Shown piece after piece: positions 1 through 5,391 of a DNA stretch of 10,451 nucleotides. The notes beneath the pieces are model-generated. The model had not been told where the DNA came from and did no database searches. It worked only from the letters and a program-made list of their open reading frames with translations. The first letter of the stretch is position 1; every line of letters starts with the position of its first letter. Source of the DNA: Chloroflexota bacterium (GTDB taxonomy: Bacteria; Chloroflexota; Dormibacteria; Aeolococcales; Aeolococcaceae); assembly GCA_028287605.1 (NCBI GenBank), contig JAQBPI010000242.1:1-10451 (forward strand), written 5' to 3'. A program made the translations under genes and the position numbers.

Positions 1-9
1 GGTCTTTAC

Positions 10-34
10 CGGGGGAAGGCTGCGCCTCCCCCCG
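10..34. repeat. G/C-rich palindrome with TGC triloop
   Basis: A hairpin-forming palindrome: AGGC (17-20) pairs with GCCT (24-27) around the loop TGC, and the run of Gs at 11-15 pairs with Cs at 29-33 across one A/C mismatch. It has the same architecture (stem of mostly G/C, three-base GCA or TGC loop) as the hairpins at 161-175, 296-316, 1960-1982 and 5277-5299. It could be a REP-like sequence. A terminator is less likely because no T-run follows on either strand. Confidence 0.5.
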
Positions 35-160
35 TCTAGCGCAAGACATCGTGCGCTGGGGCGCCCGATGCCGGCGCTGCCCCCCTCCCCGCCGGCACTC
101 GCCGGCGACGCGCGCTTAGCGCGCTTATAGTGAAGGGTCGTCAGGTAGAGGGACCAGGAG

Positions 161-175
161 GAACGCTGCGCGTTC
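161..175. repeat. Internal hairpin, TGC loop
   Basis: GAACGC, loop TGC, GCGTTC: a perfect 6-bp stem inside the inverted-repeat element. It is nearly the reverse complement of the hairpin at 296-316, and the two sit in direct-repeat blocks that both begin CCAGGAGGAACGC. Confidence 0.5.
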
Positions 176-295
176 ATCACACCCACCCCCCGAGCGGCTT
201 GGCGGGTGGGGTGCTTGACGCCCCGCATGGGCATCACGGCCTTCTCGGGGGCACCTCGCTGCGCCGCCCTCTCCGTGGATCGTGCGGTTTCCCAG

Positions 296-316
296 GAGGA
301 ACGCGCAGCGTTCCTC
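296..316. repeat. Internal hairpin, GCA loop
   Basis: GAGGAACGC, loop GCA, GCGTTCCTC: a perfect 9-bp stem with a three-base loop, belonging to the same palindrome family as the other triloop hairpins in the window. Confidence 0.55.
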
Positions 317-446
317 AGCTGGTAGCTCGGCGGGTGGGGGAGCAAATAGCGAGCGCGAAGCGCGCGCCGCCGGCGAGTGCCGGCGAGGGGGGGCGGGAGC
401 CGGCATCGGGCGCGCCAGCGCACGATGTCTGATACGAAAATAGCCC

Positions 447-487
447 CCGCGCGAAGCGCCTCGGTCGGGGCCTGGAGGCCTCCGCGG
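447..487. other. Foldable segment downstream of the transposase
   Basis: Between the transposase stop and the proposed left boundary, CCGCG (447-451) can pair with CGCGG (483-487). Inside are GCGC-GAA-GCGC (449-459) and GGCCT-GG-AGGCC (469-480). The outer pairing and the first hairpin overlap, so these are partly alternative folds. It could be an IS end structure recognised by the transposase or part of an element RNA. This is base-pairing potential only. Confidence 0.3.
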
Positions 488-503
488 TGGGCGGCGATGC
501 CGC

Positions 504-1739
504 TCAGGCCGCGGTCGGTTCGAGGGTCACGCTGTAGCCCATCCGCTCCAGGCTGGCGACCAGCCGTCGCTTGTACTTCTCACCGCCGTGCCGCTCCACG
601 TAGTGGGTGGCGCCGAGCTCCGTGTAGGGCTCCTCCCGGGACATCAGGTGGTAGGCGATCACCAGGATGGAGTGGCCCACCGCCACCGTCGCCTTCGCGT
701 GACCGCGCCGGCCCTTGAGGCGGTGGTACTGGGCGGCGAGAAAGGTCTCCTTGGTCCGGCACGCCGCCTTCGCACTCTCCACCAGCGCCAGCCTCAGCCA
801 CTTCGACCCCTTCCGCGTCCGACCCGACCGATGCTTGCCCCCGGACTCGTTGTTCCCCGGGCACATCCCCGCCCAGGAGGCGAGGTGCGCGGCGCTCGCA
901 AATCGGCTCATATCGGCTCCGATCTCGCTGAGGAGGCTCTCCGCAGTGCGGTGGTCAACCCCGGGGATCGTCCGCAGCAGTTCCACCGCCGATCCGAAAG
1001 GGGCGATCAGCCGCCCGATCTCCTCCGACAGCCGTTCGATCATCTCGTCGAGGTAGTCCAGCTTGCCCAGGATCTCGCCCACGATCAGCCCATGGTGCGC
1101 ACGGAAGCGGCTTCGGAGCGCCTCTCGCAGCTCCGGCAGCTTCTTCCGCATCCGGCCCCGCGCCAGCTCGGCAAGCACCTCCGGGTCGGTGGTCCCCGAC
1201 ACCAGGGCGTCGAGCATGTCGCGCGCCGACTTCCCCAGGATGTTGGTCGCCACCGAGGAGAGCTTGACCCCGGCGTCCTGGAGCACCTTGTCCAACCGCT
1301 GGGCCTCGCGAGTCCGCTCCTGGATCTGTGCCTTCCGGTACCGGGTGAGATCGCGCAGGTCCCGGATCGGCTTCGGCGGGACGAAGCTGGGACGCACCAG
1401 CCCGTGCTCCACCAGCTGGGCGATCCACGCCGAGTCGGCCACGTCGGTCTTGCGCCCCGGCACCGCCTTGAGATGGCGGGCGTTGAGCAGCCAGCACTCC
1501 AGCGCATCCTCGAGCACGAAGTACACCGGCTTCCAGTACACCCCCGTGGCCTCCATCCCCACCAGCGTCACCCGGTGGCTGGCCAGCCAGTCCACCAGGG
1601 TCAGCAGGTCGCTCAGGGTGGTCCCGAAGGTATGCGTCTCCTCGTGGCGCCTCCCGTCCTCAGCGGGGACGCGCACCGTGGCCACCACCGTGTCCTTGTG
1701 GACGTCGAGGCCAGCCACCCGTTCGACGACTCGGTCCAT
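504..1739 (-). CDS. IS110-family transposase (DEDD/serine recombinase)
   Basis: A 411-residue protein from the ATG at 1739, chosen because GGAGG (1751-1747) lies 7 nt upstream; an in-frame ATG at 1760 has no such site. The N-terminal RuvC-like DEDD domain shows GLDVHKD (Asp12), GMEATGVYWKP (Glu63) and GRKTDVADS (Asp99, Asp102). A helical middle follows. The C-terminal Tnp domain has LRTIPGVDHRTAESLLSEIG and SWAGMCPGNNESGGKHRSG, where Ser299 matches the catalytic serine. All known catalytic residues are present and there is no frame break, so it looks capable of activity. Characterised IS110 enzymes (IS621) are guided by an element-encoded bridge RNA that pairs with target and donor DNA. I cannot assign the IS110 or IS1111 subgroup with certainty. 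It has no co-oriented partner gene nearby. Confidence 0.95.
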   Translation of the reverse strand: MDRVVERVAGLDVHKDTVVATVRVPAEDGRRHEETHTFGTTLSDLLTLVDWLASHRVTLVGMEATGVYWKPVYFVLEDALECWLLNARHLKAVPGRKTDVADSAWIAQLVEHGLVRPSFVPPKPIRDLRDLTRYRKAQIQERTREAQRLDKVLQDAGVKLSSVATNILGKSARDMLDALVSGTTDPEVLAELARGRMRKKLPELREALRSRFRAHHGLIVGEILGKLDYLDEMIERLSEEIGRLIAPFGSAVELLRTIPGVDHRTAESLLSEIGADMSRFASAAHLASWAGMCPGNNESGGKHRSGRTRKGSKWLRLALVESAKAACRTKETFLAAQYHRLKGRRGHAKATVAVGHSILVIAYHLMSREEPYTELGATHYVERHGGEKYKRRLVASLERMGYSVTLEPTAA

Positions 1740-1845
1740 TCCGCAACCTCCGGTGTCCATGACGCCGCCCGGAGGGACCTGCTTCCTAAGAGTCTGATAC
1801 TCGTGCTCAAGGCAACAGGTGAGGGTGCCCCAGGTCCCCGCATCC

Positions 1846-1957
1846 GACTTGCGACCGGGCTTACGGCACCAAAGACATCCCGATGTCGCCGGACGGCTGG
1901 TGCATTTTCATCGCTTGACGGGTGGCCACGCCAGGGGCCATCGCTGACTTGCGACCG
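1846..1957 (-). other. Direct-repeat-flanked foldable segment, possible bridge RNA region
   Basis: GACTTGCGACCG occurs at 1846-1857 and 1946-1957, exactly 100 bp apart. Between them, on the minus strand, GCACCA and TGGTGC (plus 1866-1871 and 1898-1903) can close a stem holding two hairpins: GCC-GTCC-GGC and GACAT-CGGG-ATGTC. The segment is 107-218 bp upstream of the transposase start, on the side where IS110-group elements encode their bridge RNA. It lies outside the GTCTGATAC repeat, however, so either the element is longer than that repeat implies or this is an unrelated structured sequence. No gene is recognisable here. Confidence 0.3.
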
Positions 1958-1959
1958 AA

Positions 1960-2000
1960 CGGGGGGGACGCAGTCCCCCCCGAGTCAAAACCGGCGGCAG
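1960..2000. repeat. 36-bp dispersed repeat, copy 1
   Basis: Positions 1960-1995 are identical to 5277-5312. After one mismatch, GCAG follows in both, giving 41 bp with a single difference. The first 23 bp are a perfect palindrome: a 10-bp stem CGGGGGGGAC/GTCCCCCCCG with loop GCA. The unit then reads GAGTCAAAACCGGC. Copy 1 lies about 100 bp beyond the 3' end of the secreted hydrolase gene; copy 2 lies inside another hydrolase gene. It looks like a REP-like or small mobile module. A Rho-independent terminator is unlikely because no T-run follows the hairpin in either direction. Confidence 0.8.
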
Positions 2001-2088
2001 AGCGGCCCCACGCGAATCTCAACCGGCGGCAGAACTGCCGGGCATCCCCACCGGCGGCAGATCGGCCGAGCACCCCAACAGGCGGCAG
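1991..2088. repeat. Short array of CCGGCGGCAG units
   Basis: CCGGCGGCAG occurs at 1991-2000, 2023-2032 and 2051-2060, and CAGGCGGCAG at 2079-2088. The start-to-start spacings are 32, 28 and 28 bp. Each unit is followed by a short variable stretch containing GCC or GGCC, and one contains the palindrome GGCAGAACTGCC. The array abuts the stop codon of the secreted hydrolase gene. The repeats are too short and the spacers too similar for a CRISPR. It may be the tail of the dispersed repeat that begins at 1960. Confidence 0.7.
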
Positions 2089-2102
2089 GCAGCCCGGCCG
2101 AC

Positions 2103-3173
2103 TCAGCAGAAGCCGCGCTGGCAGAGCCAGGCTGCGACGGCGTCGCGGGTGTAGGGGGCGGAGCGCTCCAGGCTCAGCGCATGGCCGGTGTCCTGGACGG
2201 TGATCGCGGTGACGTCCCTGCTCCCGGTGAACATGCCCTTCTGCCGGTCCAGCGCGGGCGGCGGGAAGATCGCGTCGTTGGCGCCGATGGCCAGCAGCAC
2301 CGGCACCTGGATCGACGCCACCCTCTGGGAGTCGGTGGTGATGGCGGCGGGGATGGAGCTGTCGTCACCGCAGGGGTCGACCTTGCGCAGCCGGGTGGCC
2401 TCACCCTCGACCGACGGGTCGGCGTCGTGGAACATCAGCGCCTGGAACTCCTCCTTGCTCTGGCCGAGGGGGGCATAGCCGGGAGGATTGCCGCCGCTCA
2501 CGCAGACGACGCCTGCCTGGCCGAGGTCGGAGAGGACCTTCGGGGAGGCGCCGAGGTCGGCCCAGGAGAGGACCATCAGTGCGTCGACGTCGTGGAACGA
2601 GTAGGCCTCGGCCTGGGCGATGGCCCCGCCCGCCGAGTGGCCGGCCAGCCCGACGCGCACGAAGCTCAGCCCCGGCGCGGCGTCCATGGTGTAGCCGCCG
2701 GTGCGGAGCGCCTGGACGACCTGGTGCGCGATGTCGGCCTGTGCGCCGATGCAGCTCTGCATCCCCGGGGGATGGCTGCTCACCCCGTAGCCGAGCCGGT
2801 CGACGATCAGCGAGGCCACCCCGTGCGAGGCCATCGCATCGGACCAGTCGTATCCGGGGACGATCTCGAAGTCCCAGAAGAACTGGCCGTAGCCGAGCCC
2901 GTGCAGGTCGAGCACCACCGCGCGGCTCGGGCTGAGCGGGCTGAACTCGTTCGCCGTGCCCACCAGCCGGCCGTGGATGGAGTAGGAGGCCGCGTCGCTC
3001 TGGCAGGGAACCGCCGAGCTGTTCGAGTTCGTGACCTGGAAGGTGACCATGTGGCTGACGATCGGGCCCGCGGCGGGGGCGGCCACGGTGGCGCGCGCCG
3101 GCCCCACCGACAGGGCGGTCAGCGCCGCCAGCCCGGCAACGGCGGCGGCCGGAGCGCGACGGTAACGAGGCAT
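2103..3173 (-). CDS. Secreted alpha/beta hydrolase, six cysteines
   Basis: A 356-residue protein. The N-terminus (MPRYRRAP, then an Ala/Leu-rich core to about residue 27, ending GPARA) is a plausible signal peptide, so it probably acts outside the membrane. The fold is a serine alpha/beta hydrolase: LDLHGLGYG near residue 90 supplies the oxyanion hole, AGHSAGG holds the nucleophile Ser180, LAIGANDAIFPP offers Asp300, and QDTGHALS offers His331. Six cysteines (57, 141, 224, 268, 351, 356) could form disulfides, consistent with export; two are in the extreme C-terminus. The start has GAGGAGG 9 nt upstream, and that site overlaps the stop of the preceding oxidoreductase gene, so the two are very likely co-transcribed and coupled. 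The substrate is unknown; esters or lipids are reasonable guesses. Confidence 0.85.
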   Translation of the reverse strand: MPRYRRAPAAAVAGLAALTALSVGPARATVAAPAAGPIVSHMVTFQVTNSNSSAVPCQSDAASYSIHGRLVGTANEFSPLSPSRAVVLDLHGLGYGQFFWDFEIVPGYDWSDAMASHGVASLIVDRLGYGVSSHPPGMQSCIGAQADIAHQVVQALRTGGYTMDAAPGLSFVRVGLAGHSAGGAIAQAEAYSFHDVDALMVLSWADLGASPKVLSDLGQAGVVCVSGGNPPGYAPLGQSKEEFQALMFHDADPSVEGEATRLRKVDPCGDDSSIPAAITTDSQRVASIQVPVLLAIGANDAIFPPPALDRQKGMFTGSRDVTAITVQDTGHALSLERSAPYTRDAVAAWLCQRGFC

Positions 3174-3187
3174 CGTCCAGGTCCTCC

Positions 3188-4213
3188 TCAGGTCCGGCTG
3201 CCCGCGGTGCCGCGCCGCAGCCCGTCGACGATGCGTGCCCAGCCGCCGGCACCGCCGCCGGGGAACGCGTAGAAGCTGAGTCGGTCGACGATGTCTCCGA
3301 AGCGGGCCAGCAGGCGCTCGGGAATGTCGTCGGCGGTGCCCTGGACGGCGAAGGCGTCGAGCACCGAGCCGTCGATCAGCTCGGCCATGTCCGCCCAGCG
3401 TCCCTGCTTGGAGAGGGTGTTGAGCTCTCCCTGCAGGTCGCCCCAGCCGTGCACCTCGAGGGCGGGGCGGTAGGCGGGGGTGGAACCGTAGAAGGCGATC
3501 TGCGCGCGCACCGCCGAGCGCAGCGCGTCGACGTCGGCCTGCTCCTCACCGGTGATCACGAAGCAGGGGAGGGAGATCTCGAAGTCCTCGCGGCGGCGAC
3601 CGGACCGGGCGAGCCCGCGCTCGACGGCGGGGAGGGTGACGTCGCGGAGATAGCGCTCGTTGGTGAAGGCGTGGAGGATGATCCCGTCGGCCACCTCGGC
3701 GGCCGCCTCGGTCATCGCCTGGCCGACCGCGGCCACGAAGATGCGGGGGTTGCCATGGGGGTTGGGCCCGGGGTTGAAGAACGGCGTCATCAGCGTGTGG
3801 GTGTAGAAGTCGCCCCGGAAGTCGAGCTTCGACCCCGTGTCCCACGCCTCCCAGATCGTCCGCACGGCGCTGATCAGCTCGCGCATCCGCGGGGCCGGGT
3901 GCGACCAGGTCATGCTGAAGCGCTTCTCGATGTGGGGCCGGATCTGCGACCCGAGGCCGAGGATGAAGCGCCCCTTCGAGTACTCCTGCAGGTCGTGGCC
4001 GACGTGGGCCAGGGTCATCGGGTTGCGCGCGAAGGCGACGGCGATCCCGGTGATGAGGTCGACACGCCGGGTGTGCTCGGCGGCGACGACCAGGGGGAGG
4101 AAGGGGTCGTGCTGGGTCTCCACGCTCATCAGCCCGTCGAAGCCCGCCTGCTCCAGGGCCACGGCGCGCTCGGCCGCGCCGGACAGGTCGCCGAGGTGGG
4201 TGTCGATCCTCAC
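3188..4213 (-). CDS. Luciferase-like F420-dependent oxidoreductase (TIGR03617-type)
   Basis: A 341-residue protein of the bacterial luciferase-like monooxygenase superfamily (TIM barrel). It closely resembles what I recall of the MSMEG_2256 group of probable F420-dependent oxidoreductases (TIGR03617). Recognisable stretches are SVETQHDPFLPL (30-41), AVAFARNPMTLAH (58-70), RFILGLGSQIRPHIEKRFSM (82-101), WSHPAPRMRELI (103-114), FYTHTLMTPFF (136-146), AFYGSTPAYRP (240-250) and LHGW-like VHGWGDL (254-260). Length is normal for the group. The GTG at 4213 is chosen because AAGGAG lies 8 nt upstream; a GTG at 4222 overlaps that site. The enzyme would transfer hydride to or from an unidentified substrate in the cytoplasm. 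The secreted hydrolase gene follows 14 bp downstream. The F420 rather than FMN assignment comes from family knowledge, not from a residue seen here. Confidence 0.9.
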   Translation of the reverse strand: MRIDTHLGDLSGAAERAVALEQAGFDGLMSVETQHDPFLPLVVAAEHTRRVDLITGIAVAFARNPMTLAHVGHDLQEYSKGRFILGLGSQIRPHIEKRFSMTWSHPAPRMRELISAVRTIWEAWDTGSKLDFRGDFYTHTLMTPFFNPGPNPHGNPRIFVAAVGQAMTEAAAEVADGIILHAFTNERYLRDVTLPAVERGLARSGRRREDFEISLPCFVITGEEQADVDALRSAVRAQIAFYGSTPAYRPALEVHGWGDLQGELNTLSKQGRWADMAELIDGSVLDAFAVQGTADDIPERLLARFGDIVDRLSFYAFPGGGAGGWARIVDGLRRGTAGSRT

Positions 4214-4576
4214 CCTGCTCACTCCTTCGTTCCGTGCTCGGGGCCTCGCGACCGGCCCCCCCCCGGTACAGGATTGCACGTCTTCGGGAGTCGGTGTCCG
4301 GTCGCCCGGGCCGCCGCTCCCGTTTCCATGCCCCCGTCCCGGAGAGGGAGGCCCCCCTCCCCGTGCGCGCGATTGTCGGGCGGGTCTCGGGGGTGCCAGA
4401 CTTCGGGCCAGCCGCCGGTTCGTCCCGTCGGGAGAGACAGGACGGAGGGCGCCAACACCAGGGGGAGGTGGGGCGATGGCGGCTCACGGGAGGACCGGCG
4501 GTGGCGTCTGAGGGCCTCTGCGAGGGGTCGCCGCCCCCGCGCTCGGCATGGTCGGCTGCGCCCGCGGCCGGGCACG
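4214..4576. other. Divergent intergenic region, no gene seen
   Basis: This 363-bp gap separates the minus-strand oxidoreductase operon from the plus-strand membrane-protein operon and must hold promoters for both. I see no consensus -35/-10 pair in this GC-rich stretch. Small open frames starting at ATG 4476 (11 codons) and ATG 4548 (a shadow frame of the next gene) are not convincing. The only other feature is a G/C-rich imperfect palindrome near 4340-4365. Confidence 0.5.
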
Positions 4577-5143
4577 GTGGCTGAGACAGAGCCGGCGCCG
4601 GCGAGCGTGCCCACGGCGGCGCAGCTGCGCTGGGACCTGGTGCTCCACGGCACCGCGGCCTATGTGCCCGCCTGCGCGCTTCTCGCCCTCCTCACCTCCG
4701 GCGGCCGGCAGATCCCCAGGGTGCTCCTCCACCTCCTCACCCTTCCGGAGCCCATCACCGTGGCCATGGGCTACGGCCTCGGCTACCTGGTGGTGCAGTA
4801 CCGCGTCCGCAATCGCCGGCCCAGCCTCCTGCAGTCGCAGGTCTTCGCCGGCTGCGTCCTCGTGGGGATGTACCTCGGCTTCGCCGCCTGCAGCGTGGCC
4901 TTCTCCCACGGCCCGCTCAGCCACGCCTCGCCGACCGCGGTCGCGGCGGTGCTGGTCCCGGTCAAGGTCGCCGCCGGCGCCGTCGCCGGGGCCGGGATCT
5001 ACCCGTTCCTGGCGCGGCGGCGGATGACCGGCCGCTTCCACAGCCCCACGCCGATTCCCCCGAGGCACGTCGCGCCCGCCGCGGACCCCGAGCCCCGCGG
5101 TGCTCCGGCGCGCAACCGCTCCAAGCCACGCTCGAGGAGGTGA
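4577..5143 (+). CDS. Small multi-pass membrane protein, unknown function
   Basis: A 188-residue protein I cannot assign to a family. A polar N-terminus (to about residue 17) is followed by hydrophobic segments at about 21-41 (LVLHGTAAYVPACALLALLT), 58-76 (weaker), 87-110 (QVFAGCVLVGMYLGFAACSV) and 119-146, so three or four membrane spans. The C-terminal tail (150-188) is Pro/Arg-rich and probably cytoplasmic. The GTG at 4577 is the only reasonable start in frame near the beginning of the conserved-looking sequence. No clear Shine-Dalgarno sequence precedes it, so the start is uncertain. Its stop (TGA 5141-5143) lies within the ribosome-binding site region of the hydrolase remnant that follows, suggesting the two were once translationally coupled. 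Confidence 0.6.
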   Translation: MAETEPAPASVPTAAQLRWDLVLHGTAAYVPACALLALLTSGGRQIPRVLLHLLTLPEPITVAMGYGLGYLVVQYRVRNRRPSLLQSQVFAGCVLVGMYLGFAACSVAFSHGPLSHASPTAVAAVLVPVKVAAGAVAGAGIYPFLARRRMTGRFHSPTPIPPRHVAPAADPEPRGAPARNRSKPRSRR

Positions 5144-5148
5144 CCGGC

Positions 5149-5276
5149 TTGGCGACGCCGACCGCGGAGATCCGCCGCGTTCCGGCCAACGGGATCGACT
5201 TCGCGTATCTCGAGGCGGGGCCGGAGGACGGGCCGCTCGCCCTCTGCCTGCACGGCTTCCCGGACCACGCCCTCAG
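5149..5276 (+). pseudogene. N-terminal stump of an alpha/beta hydrolase
   Basis: From TTG 5149, with GAGGAGG (5134-5140) 8 nt upstream, the frame encodes about 42 residues typical of the start of an epoxide-hydrolase-like alpha/beta hydrolase. It shows RRVPANGIDFAYLEAGPEDG and then ALCLHGFPDHA, which is the first strands and the HG oxyanion motif. The homology ends abruptly at the 36-bp repeat at 5277. No GxSxG nucleophile motif or any later hydrolase part exists before the acyl-CoA ligase, so the gene lost roughly 85% of its length. The frame does not stop; it runs through the repeat into the ligase. A GTG at 5140 in the same frame overlaps the ribosome-binding site and is less likely as a start. 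Confidence 0.75.
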
Positions 5277-5346
5277 CGGGGGGGACGCAGTCCCCCCCGA
5301 GTCAAAACCGGCAGCAGTCCCCCCCGAGCAAGCAGTACCGTACTGC
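5277..5346. repeat. 36-bp dispersed repeat, copy 2, with extra palindromes
   Basis: Positions 5277-5312 match 1960-1995 exactly, including the 10-bp-stem, GCA-loop palindrome and GAGTCAAAACCGGC. The sequence then repeats part of itself: GCAGTCCCCCCCGAG lies at 5287-5301 and again at 5314-5328, 27 bp apart. A further perfect palindrome, GCAGTAC-C-GTACTGC, lies at 5332-5346. It interrupts an alpha/beta hydrolase gene. Both copies have the same orientation. Insertion of the module or recombination at it are both possible. Confidence 0.8.
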
Positions 5347-5391
5347 CCGGCCCAGGCCCGTCGCGCCGGGGCATGGCCGGGAGGACGAATG

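Larger units (their letters stand above)
44..430. mobile_element. Inverted-repeat-bounded element, MITE-like
   Basis: The left arm (44-117) and the reverse complement of the right arm (358-430) align over about 74 bp with only a few mismatches and small length differences. Both begin AGACATCGTGCGCTGG and end in GCGCGCTT. The 240-bp interior has no credible coding region. It carries two copies of CCAGGAGGAACGC (154-166 and 292-304), each followed by a G-rich stretch containing GGCGGGTGGGG. Two triloop hairpins lie inside. Long matching ends without a transposase fit a non-autonomous (MITE-like) element or a large cruciform-forming repeat. No convincing target-site duplication is visible: the flanks are TAGCGCA on the left and GATACGA on the right. 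A structured non-coding RNA is the main alternative. Confidence 0.55.
427..1800 (-). mobile_element. IS110-family insertion sequence (boundaries provisional)
   Basis: The element is defined by the complete IS110-type transposase inside it. GTCTGATAC occurs at 427-435 and again at 1792-1800, so the repeat-to-repeat period is 1365 bp, within the usual length range of IS110 elements. No terminal inverted repeats are evident, as is usual for this family. The left boundary overlaps the last four bases of the inverted-repeat element at 44-430. Some IS110/IS1111 relatives (IS4321/IS5075) are known to insert into terminal inverted repeats of other elements. With these boundaries only about 130 bp is non-coding, little room for the roughly 180-nt bridge RNA of characterised IS110 members, so the true end may lie beyond 1800. 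Confidence 0.5.

Noticed and set aside
125..432. Protein-coding genes inside the 44-430 element
   Set aside because: The open frames on both strands overlap the inverted arms, lack ribosome-binding sites and have composition-driven, motif-free translations.
1960..1982. Rho-independent terminator for the secreted hydrolase operon
   Set aside because: The hairpin is strong but no T-run follows on the minus strand, and the same sequence occurs within a gene at 5277, so a dispersed repeat explains it better.
1861..2073. Small minus-strand gene of 70 codons ending near the IS110 upstream region
   Set aside because: It runs straight through the repeat array and the palindrome, has no ribosome-binding site of note and no recognisable domain.
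1991..2088. CRISPR array
   Set aside because: The repeated core is only 10 bp, there are four units, the spacers are partly similar to each other, and no cas gene is present.
588..3272. A plus-strand open frame of almost 900 codons antisense to the transposase and secreted hydrolase
   Set aside because: It is a shadow of two well-supported minus-strand genes in very GC-rich DNA; its translation is rich in Arg, Pro, Gly and His with no family motifs and spans a gene boundary and the repeat region.
3449..4576. Upstream extension of the membrane-protein frame antisense to the oxidoreductase
   Set aside because: The frame is open only because of base composition; recognisable membrane segments begin after GTG 4577.
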